Source of the DNA: Diphasiastrum complanatum
Lineage: Eukaryota > Streptophyta > Lycopodiopsida > Lycopodiales > Lycopodiaceae
Length of the DNA stretch: 64,000 nt
Direction: 5' to 3'
NCBI GenBank assembly: GCA_029204225.1
Contig: CM055107.1
Location: forward strand, 13,304,833-13,368,832
Positions 34,183 through 48,141 of the stretch are shown here, in pieces (the stretch's first letter is position 1; each line of letters starts with the position of its first letter). The notes under the pieces were generated by a model. It had not been told where the DNA came from. It was given only the letters and a program-made list of their open reading frames with translations, and did no database searches. The translations under genes and the position numbers were made by a program.

Positions 34183-37108
34183 ATGACTTCAATGGGATCT
34201 TATCTATTAGAACAAAGTGAGAGACTCACTTCTACAAATTATGGTACATGGAAAGTGAGGATAGAATCTATTCTTGTACTTCAAGATCTAATAGATATAG
34301 TGAATGGGAATGAGGAGAAGCCTACTAATCCTCAAGAAATTCCCAAATTCAAGAAAGAGCGCGTGTTGCTCTTCATGTTTTAGAGCTAAATGTCTCTAAT
34401 GAAGTTGTAAGAGAGATTAGCTCTTGTGTCAATGCTCAAGAAGAATGGAGTACTCTTCAATCCATTTATGAGTCTAAAAACACTTCAAGAGTCCTTACTC
34501 TAAGAAATAAGATTTTTCAAAGTTTTCAAAGAAAGGATGAAAGTGCTTCATCCTATGTTTCTAGAGTCAAGGATCTCCATAAAGATCTTTGTTGCATAGA
34601 TGATTCTATCAAATCCAAAGAAATTGTTCAAGTTATTTTGAATGGATTAAGTGAGGATTTTGATACCATTATTCAATCTTATGCAATTAAAGAGGACTTG
34701 CCCTCTTTAGAAGCCTTACAAGGAGTCTTGACAGCCGAGGAGTATAGGCATCAAACTCGAGTGGCAAGATTTGAGAGATTGTCTCTCAAGGATGGAGGAA
34801 GTGATCAAGCACTCTTCACCAAATTCAAGGAGAAGAGAAAAGACAAGAAGAATGGCAAGAGCTCCAAGGACAACAAAAAAGCAATGGAGAAGACATCCAA
34901 TGAGGAACCAAGCTCATCCGATGTGAAGAAGAACAAGTACAACGTTACTTGTTTCTCATGTGGCAAGAAGGGGCATTTTGCCTCCCAATGCTACAAAAGG
35001 AAAAAGCAAGCCAACATCACTTGTGAAGATGAATCTCCTTGTGACAAAGAAGATTCACTTATGATGTCTAACTTTTCATCTTCCTCTTTCAAGCATTCTA
35101 ATGTATGGTGGCTAGAAAGTGGTGCCTCATCCCACATGAGTAGTGATAAAAACTCTTTTTGTAATCTTGTACCATACAAAGGATCTAGAAGTTGTATCTA
35201 TACATCAAATGATGAGGAATGTATGATAGAAGGCATAGGAAGCATATCTATAGATAAGCTTGATCTCAATGATGTGATCTATGTTCTTAGTTTGACTAAA
35301 AATCTAATAAGTGTAGGCCAACTCAATGATGATGGTCTACAAGTAGATTTTAAAGATGGAACTTGCTTGATCACAAAAGATGATGATATAATAGCATCAT
35401 GTTCTTGTTTTGGAAGGTTATTCAAGCTTGATGGAAATTCAAATGCTAATCTTTGCTCGGATACTGTGCTACAAGGAAAGCTTTCAAATGAAGATCTATG
35501 GCATAGGAGGTTGGGCCATCCCAACTCCAAGGCCATGCAATCTATGTGCAAGTTGGAGCTAGCTCACGGTTTGCCTAAGCCCATGATCAAGGAGCCAAGT
35601 CCTTGTGATGCATGTGCATTGGCCAAATCACATGCAAGGCCACATCAAAGATCAACCATCAAGTCCAAAGCACCTTTGGAACTCATCCATAGTGACATCC
35701 ATTTCTCATCCACCAAGAGCAAGGGTGGGGCTACATGTTTTATAACATTTATTGATGATTACTCACGTTTTTGCTGGGTTTACCTCTCATCTTCTAAAGC
35801 ACTTGCATATGAAACTTTTGTGAAGTTCAAAGATTTTGTTGAGAAACAACTATCCTGTAAAATTAAAGCTTTGAGAAGTGATAATGCAGGTGAATACATC
35901 TCCACAAAGTTCATAAACTTTTGTAATGATTTTGGCATTAGAAGAGATTTCACTTGTTCCTACTCTCCTCAATCTAATGGAGTGGCTGAAAGAAAAAATA
36001 GAACTCTATGTGAATGTGCAAAGGCACCTAGACTAGGAGCCTCTCTTTCTAAAGATTTTTGGGGAGAAGCAATAGGATGTGCTAACTATCTTTGCAATTT
36101 TTTGCCAAATCATGCTATAGAAGATATTTCACCTTATGACAAGTTGTATGGAAGGAAACCCGAGGTCAATCATCTTAGAACATTTGGATGTGTATGCTTT
36201 GTACATGTACCTCTTGAAACAAGAAAAAAAGAAGATGCTAATGCTCTTAAAGGCATTATGATAGGCTACTCAAGTAAAGCCTATAGGATTTTTGTTCCAT
36301 CTACTGATCAAACTATGATATGTAGAGATGTGATCTTCCATGAAAATCGAATGTACATGAAGGACAATGTGCAAGAATCTCAAGAGCTTATTCATCAAGG
36401 AGGAGTCTCTTCATCAAGTATTGATCAAGATGAAGACTTGTTGGGGCCAAGATCACAAGAGAAGCCGAGTCTACCAATGACTCCAAGAAGATCAACCCGA
36501 GAGAGATTCGAGCCTAGAAGACTCACCTACTTGGAAAAAGACAAACAAGTGGAGGATTCAAGTTCTCTACATGCTTTTCACACTTTCATTGAAGAACCAT
36601 CAAGTGTGGAGGAAGCTCTTCAATCAAAGGATTGATCAAAGCTATGGAGGCTGAGTATGAAGCTTTGATGCAAAATGAGACTTGGCAACTTGTAGATCCT
36701 CCTAATGTCAAGCATGTCATTGGATGCAAGTGGGTCAATAGAATCAAGCTCAATAATGATGGATCAATCAATAAGTTCAAAGCAAGGCTTTGTGCTAAAG
36801 GCTATGCCCAAATCAAAGGCATAGATTATGAAGAAACCTTTGCTCCCATAGCAAAGATGGTAACCATTAGAATTCTCATTACTATTTGTTGCTTTTATGA
36901 TTGGAAAATGCTTCAGCTTGATGTTTCCAATGCTTTCTTAAATGGTTACTTAGAAGAAGAAATATATATGCATCAACCTCCAGGTTGTGTTGTGAATGGC
37001 AAAGGATCAAAAGTATGCTTACTTTTTACAAGTCTTTATGGCTTGAAACAAGCTCCAAGGGCTTGGTATGAGAGGTTGAACACTTCTTTCTATTGGTTTC
37101 AAGATTAG
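34183..37108 (+). pseudogene. Copia Gag-Pol remnant, Gag to reverse transcriptase
   Basis: Gag opens at 34183 (GSYLLEQSERLTSTNYGTW), is frameshifted near 34370, and then runs openly from before 34638 to 36635: CCHC knuckle C-F-S-C-G-K-K-G-H-F-x4-C, protease, LWHRRLGHP, and integrase with HSDIH, RSDNAGEY and GVAERKNRT. The protease site reads L-E-S-G-A; the catalytic Asp is a Glu codon at 35115-35117. A frameshift near 36632 leads to the RT N-terminal half (WVNRIKLNNDGSINKFKARL, FAPIAKMVTIR, SLYGLKQAPRAWYERLN), which frameshifts again near 37100. The element cannot be autonomous. Confidence 0.92.
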
Positions 37109-37157
37109 TTCATATGATCCATCATTATATCTTAAACATGTTGGTAATGATATAGTC

Positions 37158-37739
37158 ATGTTGCTGATCCATGATTGGAAAAAGGGGAAGAAGGTCTTGA
37201 GATATGTTGCATCTACTCAAGACTATGGACTTTGTTTTAAAAGACATGATTTAAGCCTTGTTGCCTTTTCAGATTTGGATTTTGCAGGGGATAAGGCAGA
37301 TAGAAAGTCCAAAAGTGCTTATACAATATTTTTTGGAGGTAATCTTGTCTCTTGGCAATCTAAGAAGCAAGACACTATCTCCTTATCCTCATGTGAAGCC
37401 AATTACAAGGCTTTCACTATCACAACAAAGGAAGTCATTTGGATCAAAAGATTACTAGTGGAGCTCAGGATCATTCAAGAGGAGGAAATACCTTGCATCA
37501 AATGTGATAGCATCTCGGCCCAATATCTTGCAAGTAATCCAATCTTCCATGCAAGAAGTAAACACATAGAGGTAGCACACCACTATGTAAGAGAAAAAGT
37601 TATGGATGGTGAGATTCTCCTTGAGCATGTATCAACTTCAAATTGTTATGCAGATTTACTTACCAAGCCTCTAGCTAAGAAGGACTTTGAAAGACATAGA
37701 TCAAATCTTGGCTTGATCTCCAAGTCCTTAGTATTGTAG
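37158..37739 (+). pseudogene. Copia RNase H remnant after RT-core deletion
   Basis: The frame begins M-L-L-I, normally followed by Y-V-D-D, but jumps at 37169/37170 to HDWKKGKKVLRYVASTQDYG, the segment that begins the RNase H part. Compared with the intact copia protein (residues 990-1121), about 130 residues are missing, including both active-site aspartates. The remaining RNase H is well kept: FSDLDFAGD, SLSSCEANYKA (Glu-Ala-Glu changed to Glu-Ala-Asn), KCDSISAQYLASNP and YADLLTKPLAKK. It ends close to the polypurine tract. Confidence 0.9.
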
Positions 37740-37756
37740 ATATTATTTTTTATTTT

Positions 37757-37765
37757 AAGGAGGAG
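37757..37765 (+). other. Polypurine tract
   Basis: AAGGAGGAG immediately before the 3' LTR start TGTGAAAAA. Confidence 0.85.
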
Positions 37766-38313
37766 TGTGAAAAATATTGTAAAATTAAAATAATAGTAAA
37801 CTTAGAGATTTAAGTTTTGGGGTTTGTCCAAACTTGTGGTAGACTAGTCTAGTAACTTTCCAACTAGAGTCAAGTTAGTTTTTTGTCTTCATAGTGATGT
37901 GTAGGTTTAGAACTTATCAAGAAGCATTTGAGGCTACTCTTGTAGGTCAAAGGATTCTCAAAAAGAGAGATTCTCAAGTCTTATCCATCTCTCTTTTTGT
38001 CATCTAGTAGAGAGGTAGAGGCAATGTGGCATCTAGATTGTTCTCTCTCTCCATGAGTTCTAGAAGGCCTCTTGTATTATAAATAAGGTGGCTTTGTACC
38101 ACAAGAATACACTTTTTCAAGTAAAGCTTCCATTTGATCCATTTGAGATGTAATCATATTTAGATTGTGATGAATGCTCTTGCCTTCATGCTAACTAGCT
38201 TGCCAATGTTTTCCATCTCATTGTTTTTGGAATAGAAGCTAGTTTAGTGTGCAATCATTCATTCTCTTGATCCTTTGTACTTGCAGCTGGTTCACACGTG
38301 TGAAAAGTTCTCA
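37766..38313 (+). repeat. 3' LTR of the defective copia
   Basis: Partner of 32902-33448, followed by the CCTAG target duplication. The palindrome TTCACACGTGTGAA is at 38291-38304. Confidence 0.95.
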
Positions 38314-38318
38314 CCTAG

Positions 38319-40166
38319 AAACCAAGTGAAGATAGCAACCTCTCCCTGCAATCATACTTCTGAGAGCCTGGAAACTCTCATTAATTGGGGAGTACGGGGT
38401 GACTAGGATGACCCCTAGGGTTGGAAGTGGTAATTGACCCTAGTCATTCGCGTAAGGGCAGTGTGGGCCCTTTCCCTCATTGGAGCTTTCTAGTGGGCCC
38501 AATCCCCTGTCGAAAAAATCCCTAACATTGGTGGTGTCGGAAGTGTTAGCCGATATTTTTGCACGAAAAATCGGACTAATATTGGCCTTTCCTGTTTCAA
38601 AACTGCAAGAAACCGGCATGAAAAACCCGGTTACTATAAAAAAAATCGGCATATAGTTGCCTCTCTAAATGGGTCCCAGCCTACCCCTAAAGTGGCTAGA
38701 CATGTTATAGTAGATTTTTGTGACGGTCTCAAGAACCGCAAAAAATATTTGGTCTGTGTCAATTTCTGTAAAGCCGAGCAAAAATGGCAGTCCACCTAGA
38801 ATTGGGTCCCAGCCCGCCCTTAATGAGGCTAGAGAGAAAGTTTGTGGCCTTAGAAATGGCCTGTAAAAATGTTGTGCGGGTTTTTAGCCAGTCGTAAAAA
38901 TAGCTGGTCCAAAAGAATTGAATTAAAATAATTCAAATGACAAGAAACAAAACTTATCATGCGCAGTGGAATAAACTATCTTCCTCTTTCTTCATGCATG
39001 ATTATGTCTATCAATTTCGAACAAAACAATAGTGATAAGAAAATCATGTTCGATCTTATAGTAACTAACTTTGAAATCATTAGTACTACAGTGGTTACGT
39101 AGCCAAACATTAAGCATTGAATTATCAGACAAATAATCTATTGCAAAGAATTACAGAAACACATACATTCTGAGACAAACCTAAATGCAATAAAAGATAG
39201 TATTGATTCAGTATGAAACGAAACAGAAGTAAATGAGCACAACAAGTTTGCCGATCAAAGCCGCATACTCTAAGCTATTTCTAAACGACTAAATAGAAGT
39301 CTGAATTAAGTGCGATGCTGATAAGCAGTAAGCGCAATAGCAATCTCTAATCAACTCTAACTGTTAGATGCTACAGATGAGTGTACTGGTGGCTCAAAGA
39401 TTGGGGTTTGTGTAAGAGATTGTGTTATTTCTGCGTATCAAGTGGAGGTGGCATATGTCACATGCCAATACCCGTCAATCACAAGCTCGTATACCTCTAC
39501 ATAACTATGTTCTCCGCAGTGCTGTACCCTAATCAAACTGTCACCAGGCAATAGGTTATGATGGAATTCTAGGGTGTAGAAGCGGTATCGTAATATTCCT
39601 CTTCTATACATTTGGCAAACATCACCGAGCGATGGCAGGAGTTGATACACAACTCTACTCATATGTAACTGTCCATTTTTGTTTTTTGTGGTTTTTTAAC
39701 AGAGCATTACCCTTCAAGACTACCCCTAATCTCATGTGTTTGGCATCATGCCCTCTAGGGTGGTTTTGCACTACTAGGGTGTGACTTATAGGTCCTCATT
39801 TGATGAATATATTTTTCTTTAGGGACTATATGAGATACGCTCGTTGATTCTATGCTCCATGTCTGTGAGTGCAAGTCATACATATCGCTCTGTTTGATCA
39901 GCGGTAGTATTTCGCCATATGTCAAGTCTAGGTATTTTGCTAGATATTTCCAACAGTGGGTGTGACTAGTGAGACTTAACCAAAGTGGCGTATTTCGGCC
40001 ACATTTGGTGGATTGTCCGCTCTTGTGTTTCAAAGAGGTCGGGCCCAGTTTTTAAGTTAGCAACTTCATATAACACAGTAATGACATGCTTGCTCAATTT
40101 TGCTTTTCATAATAACCATCAATAACACATGAGAATTGAGTAGTATCAACTGATTGCTTATCAACA
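38319..40166. other. Unassigned region
   Basis: No recognised gene. Short minus-strand frames at 39438-39662 and 39755-40033 have no family I know. Two similar segments containing GGGTCCCAGCC followed by GGCTAGA occur near 38670 and 38804, suggesting an old duplication. Confidence 0.3.
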
Positions 40167-40940
40167 CTCAATTATGGAGCCCTCTTACTGAAATGGGACA
40201 AAATCAATTCAACAAAAATTTTGCTCGTAGCTCTCTAAAAGCATTGGCACGAGCAAAAGGAAGGGCTACTCCTACGACGATTTTATGGCTATGGCGCATC
40301 AAAGGCTCCTTTCAGGTCGCTCTTCACTCTCCTGTTTTTTATTTCTAGTAGACATGCATACTCTCCTTCTTATTGTTTTCCTATGAACATGGTCATGACT
40401 TGGAATGTGACTCAACTCCCCAATTTGTCGTTCTCTGCTCCTTAATTATCTCGCCTCTTTGCCACTCAAACTTGGTGATTTGCCTTCAAGAAACCAAATT
40501 GAGTAGCTTTCTTCTTGATGTGCTTACCAAACCTTTCATCCGAAATTTCAATTACTCTTGCACCCCTGCTAACGATACATGCAGAGGCTTGGCGACTCTT
40601 GTCTCCAAAGATTGGAAACTTGCCTCTCATTTCTCCGTCCCTGGAGGATGTGCTAATGTTTGCACCATTTCTAAATGTGGTTTGTCTTTAATAACTTCAA
40701 CATTTACGCTCCTAATTCTACTCACTCTCCTATAGACGTTTGGGATGATATCTCTCCCCACAATTCCCTTTCCTATGTGCTAACGGGTGATTTTGATATG
40801 TATCTTCACCCTCTTTATGGACCTAACTATATCTCCTTTGTAGAAAGACAAGCATGGGATTGCTTGGTAGACAGTTTTAATTGCTCCAACGTTCTTTCCT
40901 TGTGCAGCTCCCCCTGCCATCATACTTGGAACAATGGATG
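40167..40940 (+). pseudogene. LINE endonuclease fragment D3
   Basis: Third copy of the LINE-derived part of D1/D2, matching 47190-47961. It includes the QETKL block (ICLQETKLSSFLLDVL) missing from D1, then a frameshift, then IYAPNSTHSP and GDFDMYLHPLYG, ending after TWNNG. It therefore holds about two thirds of an apurinic-type endonuclease. Both ends join unrelated sequence, so it is a truncated or recombined copy. Confidence 0.65.
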
Positions 40941-42007
40941 TAAGTTAGTCGAAAAAATAGAATTAAGTTGCGAGGGTTGTGGCATCTTACGTGCACAAGC
41001 CCATGGCCCAATGAGCACTTGTAAATAATCATTTTGGAATAAACTTGACTTCGGGCCATGTAATTAAAAATAATATTAGAAGGCCAAAGTTTAAGTTAAA
41101 CTTAAGTTCCTAAGTTTTGGTAATTAGTCAAAGGTCAAATGGTGGTAGGTGGGGTGTGTTTCTTCCTACACCATATTTTAGTTTGTGCTTCTTGTGAAGG
41201 GTATGGATTTCAATCCCACCTTCCTGCAAGTAGCCAATAGGAAGCAAGGGGCAAGGGCCACCCCAAAGATAAAAATGCACCATTTGTCACCATTTTTCAT
41301 GCTTATTTGACAAGAGGAGACTCTACTATTTTGACAGCTCAAGTATCCTTATGTGCTATCTTTGCTTGCTTATGCTTTTCATTGTGTTTTGCTTCTTGTT
41401 TTCCATTTGATAATTCTTGCTTTGCAATAGTTAAAGTTTTTCCATTTGCAATCTAGGATGTGTAGGAATTCGGTGGGCCTTCAACGGATACAACTTAACC
41501 TTTCTGGTCAGATGTTGCACCGTGATGCAACTTAACCTTTCTAGTTCAAAGGTTGCACCAAGATCATGGAGCCTTTTTGCCCCTTCCGTGAGCCGTGTTC
41601 CGAGATCCCATTTCCAGACGCCTAGCCGCCCATGAATCCAAGTGCTCCCCCTTACCCGCAACAAGAATTAGCTCAAGAAAATGATCAGTTGGCAAAAGAT
41701 TCGCGAAAAAGATCAGTTCACAAAAGTTTCGCAACAGGATGAGCACATGAGCTAACATCCCTGCAACTCTCTTCTCTCCCTCTATTCACTCTCAATCATG
41801 ATGAATGTGTGTGTTTAGAGTTAGTGAAGGTAGAGTTAAGTTGGAGTAGTGTTAAGATAGAGTTAGATAAGCATCTAAACTAGCAACTAAGCATAGTCAG
41901 GAATCTATCCAAGTGTTCTAACCCTTTTGACAGAGGTAGAGGGCTGCTCACCACATGATTTACACAGCCTACAGCGTCAAGTCCTTCAAGAGAATGTGAG
42001 ATTTAAG
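40941..42007. other. Spacer with dispersed repeat piece
   Basis: No gene recognised. Positions 41241-41310 are the inverted partner of 2358-2434. Confidence 0.35.
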
Positions 42008-42132
42008 AAGAGATCAAGAATGACACTTCATTGCATCAAAATGAATGTGTCCAATGAGATTCTTAGGGAGATAGGAGCATGAGTCTCTCCAAAAGATGTT
42101 TGGAATACATTGAAGGCTATCTATGAAATTAA
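42008..42132 (+). pseudogene. Ty1/copia gag fragment
   Basis: The frame reads MTLHCIKMNVSNEILREIGA, one stop (TGA), then VSPKDVWNTLKAIYEIN. It aligns with the Gag of the two copia elements here (compare KMNVTNELLKEVG and SEAWNALKKLFES). It is an isolated piece with no flanking LTR seen. Confidence 0.6.
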
Positions 42133-42976
42133 TTAAAATAGCATACATTCATATTGACATAAATTTGAATGCAATGATTCAGAAAGTAATAACAAATTAG
42201 CTAAAATAACGAGCACAAGACAATTGCGGTGATAACCACGTACTCGGAACTACTTCTAGTTCTATAACAACTTTGATGATTTGAAGATCATTCAATAGCA
42301 GATTCAGACTCTCTATCTGAATCTAATCGATGTAATAACATCTACCGTGTTTGTTGGTTGATCGATTACAATGCTTGATGCTTCGATTTCAAATCTTGAT
42401 GATAAGTTGTACATTTATTCAAACATATATACAAATGTATAGATATGTTGAGCTATGTTGTCCAGGTAGGCAGGAAGTTGTGGCCGTCATCGTTTGAACA
42501 GGTGGTGATCATGGCTGTTGTCATTGTCAAAAGTTGCACAATGCCAAAACTAGCTAGCATAGGTGACTAGCTTTATTTAGAATGGTACCACATTAAACAA
42601 TCGATAGTCTGTTGATTCCAGTTGAAGTTGGATGTGTTGGAGTTGAGATGACAAAGGTTTTAATGCTTGATTCGATAGTTGTTCGAGCATCTAAAGATTA
42701 ACTTAAGATGTGAGCCTTCTTTGAATAAGAGAAAAGCTCTTTCGTTGAACATTATTAGATTTATGAGGATATTGGGATTTGCTAGAATCAGTGATGGAGT
42801 GGGTCTCAACTTGTGAATCATCACCACTTAACTGTTCCATTTTATCAGGACAACATTATGATTTAGCTATCCCAATAATTGAATAGAAAGAAGAAGAACT
42901 CACAACCCTAAGAGATTGAATATATGAGTCACTCTTGATAGATAGTTAATTGGAGAACATTAGATGATGAGAACAC
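42133..42976. other. Unassigned spacer
   Basis: A+T-rich, with no ORF or repeat boundary that I can support. Confidence 0.3.
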
Positions 42977-43968
42977 GTAAAATATGCTAACCCTACATCA
43001 TTAACAGTCCCAAGGTGAGATCCACATGGAGTGGTTTTTTGAAAATTTCTTACATAGGAAATTTTAGATGATGAGCTCTTAGTTTTTTCAAAGAAATAAA
43101 CCTAACTACAAATACAAAATACCACTAAGTAAATTAACTTTTGTAACTATTGTCTATGCTCAGCATAGAGAGAATGTCAAGCTATGCAAGATCCAATAGA
43201 CTTGGCAGTAACAAATACTTGAAAGCACAACGTACATGAAGTTTAGAATAAAAGTTATATATGTGGAGTCAAGGCAGTTTCTTAAATATCAAGTATAATT
43301 GGGTTAGGTTTAGCTATAGATATCACATTCATTGTAGTGGTCCTCACATCAAATTTGTCATATATTTGTGTTACATGTAGTGGAGGTTGCATCAGTAGTG
43401 GTGGATGGTTGTGAAGGTCTTGATTGTGGAAAAGGTCTTGACCATAGTGGAGGGTGCAAAATCAAAGGTCACTATGGTCATGGAGGTCATGGTCATGACC
43501 ATAGAGGTCATGGTCATGACCATAGAGGTCATGACATTGCCAACCAACAAAGGATAACTCGTTCTTTGGCTTGTGAGAAATAATGCAAACTATAGCGTGA
43601 TTAGGCCAAATTTCATGTACATAATGTCATTCCACACGTGTATAGTGTAGAGCCTGTTCCCATGAGTGAATCATAGGTCTAACGTAGCTTGTACATAGTC
43701 TCAAGAGTCATTAAGACAAATAGTCAAGTTTTGTAGCCAAAGGGCAAAATCTCCAATTTCTAGGTTTTTTCAAGAGGTGCAATTTCATTAGTTGTCCTTG
43801 GATGAGGGTGAGCCTTTATGAGTGGAAAAAGTACAACTGTAGTTATTGTCTCACATGCTTGAAACATGTAAGCTTAGCCTGAGCTCCCTCCCGTTTGTAT
43901 ACTCCAGTTTGGAGCTCGTTTGGATGTGAATAATCAAGAGGATGAGTGAAATTTGCATCAAGCTTGTG

Positions 43969-44121
<153 letters not shown>

Positions 44122-47016
44122 TTACATGCGTTTGTTGTGATCCGACGCTTTAATTAGGGTGGTTTCACATGGAAGAGGCCAGGGACATTATAAAATATGC
44201 ACTTACCCCCCAATTTGAAAGCCTAGGGCCTCCCACATCATTCCATGTAAAAGGCCCTTTCATTTGGAGGGCAAAGCACTTTTATCTAAATTCAAAATAG
44301 ATAAGGAATCTATGTGTTTTATTGGAGGTGAGAGCAAGGTCTCACCACTTAGGCCCAAGGTACTCCCCTGGTATGTTGAGTTACCCTAGGTTGGCACATT
44401 TCAATGCCGTCTAGGGGCAACTCTCACCCGTTGTGTGATGGGGAAAGGCCTCTTGGAGTGGCTCCACCAATCAAAGTAGAGGATTTGGGTCTTTTGGAAT
44501 TACCTCCCACTCCATGTGAAACCACCCTTATTGTTATTACTTTGTGCTCATGTCTTTGTCTGTACAACATGCCAAATTTCACACATGTGAAGCCCATTTG
44601 ATCATAAATCACTTGGATATTATATTGTTCTTGCTTGTTTTCAAAGTAACATCAATCTAGCTTGCATTTAATGATAGAATCTTTGATGGCAATGCAACCA
44701 ATCCCTCTTGTGGATTGATTGAATCCATTTCAGTTCCTTTTTGTCATAATTTCAACATGGCTATCCAAAACATATATCATATGGACAATATCCCAGTTGA
44801 GCACATTGTTTGTTCTTCTATTATATTTTAAGTTCACGTGTGCTAATTAAGAACCGATACCAAAATTTTGTTAGTCTTTTTGTTGTCGGTGATTGTAACT
44901 CACAACCTTCGTCAACATTTTTATATGACATTGGTATCATTGAATATTATGAGCATTTTAAGACTTTTAAAAAAAGAATTATTTTGCCTACTATTACTTA
45001 AGGTCTTGGAGTAGAGGCTTTTGCCGATCATTATCTTAATTATTAGTCCACTTTTTTAGCCAATTGTTGTACAAGTCTCCAAATAAGAATACAATTCATT
45101 ATCTAGATTTAATGAATGTTGACAAAAAAACTTCTAAAGCGAAATTTAATAAAAAGTTTACCAAATTGCATGATGATTTTAAGTTTGTAGATTTTTGCCA
45201 ATTTTTGTAGTTTCAGCGGGTTTTTATCTTTTAACTTTTGTTAGATGTTCTTGATGATTATTAAAGAATTTCTTCTTCCAAACCTATAGTTGGTCTTTCT
45301 ATTGACAATAAATTTGAGAAGTCTAAAACAATAGACTTGGATCCACACCTTCAAATTATGGATGTGCATTCTAATGATTGTATCGATCTTAATTCTGCAT
45401 GATAGGCTTTATTTATTGGTGCTATATCTTCTTCTTCCCTTGAGTCTGATTCTAAATCTCTATTAAGCCTTCTTAATTATAATATGAATAATGAATATAT
45501 TTTGACCTTATCTAATATTTCAGATCTTTTTGGAGTCAAAGAGCCTGAAGTTCTTTGCATTATAGCTAGGGACCTCGATAAGTTCTTTGATTTTATTGAT
45601 TATGAAGTTGATAATCTTCTATTTGGGGTAGTTGATCTCAAAGATGATGATTTTTTTTTTCTTTTTTGAAAAGAGTGTTTGTTGATGGTAGTTGAAAAGA
45701 TGCACAAAGATTACATCAATTTGCTTCTTGAATTGGAACTTATCAGATTCTGAAATTAGCTTGGTTCTTTAGAGCCAAATATTTATGAGTCCATTTCATT
45801 GATGCCAACCAGAGGTCATAGTATTGACCATGAAAAAGTCATAGAAGAGGACAAAGCAAAATGTGCAAGTACTTTGTATTGTTTCATTTTGGTCAATATT
45901 TTAAACCAAATTTTCTACATTGAAACTAATGTACATTTTTTATGACATGAAACTATCTTCCTTAATGAGTTTGCAATTCATCATCGAGGCTTGAAAAGTT
46001 TTGTTGGTGAACTTTCAATAGATCATGCATTGTCCGACTTTTTGATATTTTATTTAAAATAACAAGATAAGTGTTGCCCATTCATAGTTCCATCCACATG
46101 GAGAAACAATGACAATGGTAGTTAGGATACTTTCTCATTTTTTTCAGAGGCCATAGTTTCACTAGAAAATGTTTATCAAAAAAATAATTGCATAGTAAAT
46201 CTTAAGATGTGGACCTATAGATTTCATTTCAGGCCTTCACATTTTGCAAAATATGCTGTATTTGGAAAAAAAAAAATGAAAGCATTTTTTTCTTTTGCTA
46301 ATTTGAGTAAGTGTTAGAACTGCCATCTTTTGGATCCATGTGGAAGAAGACGATCATTGCATGACTCTAAGTTGCAACTTTCATTGAAAGAAGTATTCAA
46401 GATGAACTGGATTAAGATAGAAAAATATTTTTAATTATTTACATTTCTAAAAGTTTTGTATCTCTATTGTCTGCCACCTTGTACAAATTTGCATGCTTTT
46501 CTAAATTTTCCATAATTCACCAATTTTGTATTATGGCAGATTTGAGCTTTTATATAAAACCATTGAAAAAGTTGTAAAGTGTGGTTGTTCTTTGTATTGG
46601 TTCCACCATGTTGTGTACTTCCATGGAATTCCTCTCTTGTTTGCCAATTATATTTTTCCATTCTTTGTGATGATCCTATACTCAGATTTCCACAATTTTG
46701 TTCAAATTTTTTGCATGATAATGTGTGTTGCATTTGATACAATGTAAGAACAACAACATGGCCAAGACATTAGGCAATACAGGGAAATACAGAGCCCTCA
46801 ACACACATAAGATATAATTTTGGTATCTATGAAGAGGCCTCCAAAAGGTAGAGATCACCTCTTGAGAAAGTATCAACCTTCCGGTCAACAAAGAAGAGGA
46901 ACCTCCGGAAACAAAGGCCTGAGGTTTTAGAGCCTCCAACCTTGTTTAATCAGGATGATAATCGTAGTCCTCTAGACGTGCACCATGATGTTCCAAAAAT
47001 CAACCTACAACCTTAA

Positions 47017-48141
47017 TTGTTTAGCTTAAAAAGTTGTGATAACCACCTAAAAGCGTCCATGGGGAATAGACCAGACTCCAAGAATAGGACGTTCAAAGAG
47101 ATACTTTTATCTCCTACTCCACCAGCTCATTCTGACGAGCTTTCCTACGAGAGCTTATATACCGATAATCCTACCCACACCTCTCAATTATGGAGCCCTC
47201 TTACTGAAATGGGACAAAATCAATTCAACAAAATTTTCGCTCGTAGCTCTCTAAAAGCATTGGCACGAGCAAAAGGAAGGGCTACTCATACAACCATTCT
47301 ATGGCTATGGCACAACAAAGGCTCCTTCTTTCAGGTCGCTCTTCACTCTCCTGTTTTCTCTAGTAGACACGCACGACTCTCCTTCTTCTCATTGTTTTCC
47401 TATGAACATGGTCATGACTTGGAATGTGACTCAACTCCCCAATTTGTCGTTCTCTGCTCTTTAATTATCTCGTCTCTTTGCCACTCAAACTTGGTGATTT
47501 GCATTCAAGAAACCAAATTGAGTAGCTTTCTTCTTGATGTGCTTACCAAACCTTTCATCCGGAATTTCAATTACTCTTGCACCCCTGCTAACGATACATG
47601 TAGAGTCTTGGCGACTCTTGTCTCCAAAGATTGGAATCTTGCCTCTCATTTCTCCATCCCTGGAGGATGTGATAATGTTTGGACCATTTCTAAATGTGGT
47701 TTGTCTTTAATATCTTCAACATTTATGCTCCTAATTCTCCTCACTCTCCTATAGACGTTTGGAACGATATCTCTCCCCATAACTCCCTTTCCTATGTGCT
47801 AACGGGTGATTTTGATATGTATCTTCACCCTCTTTATGGACCTAACTGTATCTCCTTTGCAGAAAGACAAGCATGGGATTGCTTTGTAGACAGTTTTAAT
47901 TGCTCCAACGTTCTTTCCCTGTGCAGCTCCCCCTGCCATCATACTTGGAACAATGGATGTCCCCCCCCCTCCTCCCCCCCTTCCCCTTTTCTTCACATCT
48001 GCCAAACTTGACAGATTTTACCTTTCCAGCAAAGGAATTTGGACCAGCCGTTTATCTTGTAGCACCATCTCTTCTTTCCCCCTTTCTGATCACCTACTTG
48101 TTGCCCTCCACTTCAATCTCTTCCTTGCCAATCAGTGACTG
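47017..48141 (+). pseudogene. LINE endonuclease region, most complete copy (D2)
   Basis: The apurinic-type endonuclease nicks DNA for LINE target-primed reverse transcription. ORF 47017-47754 (245 aa) carries the N-terminal part with VICIQETKLSSFLLDVL. A frameshift leads to IYAPNSPHSPIDVW, GDFDMYLHPLYG, RQAWDCFVDSFN and CHHTWNNG. A poly-C run near 47960 shifts again to KLDRFYLSSKGIW and PLSDHLLVALHF. The blocks are in the correct order for a plant L1-type domain. The sequence before QETK is unassigned. No reverse transcriptase follows. Confidence 0.7.

Larger units (their letters stand above)
32902..38313 (+). mobile_element. Older, defective Ty1/copia retrotransposon
   Basis: A 5412-bp element with LTRs of 547 and 548 bp and a perfect 5-bp target duplication CCTAG at 32897-32901 and 38314-38318. 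The LTRs differ at more than fifteen positions by eye. The coding region is broken by frameshifts and lacks the reverse-transcriptase active site. It belongs to a different copia family from the element at 21456. Confidence 0.97.
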
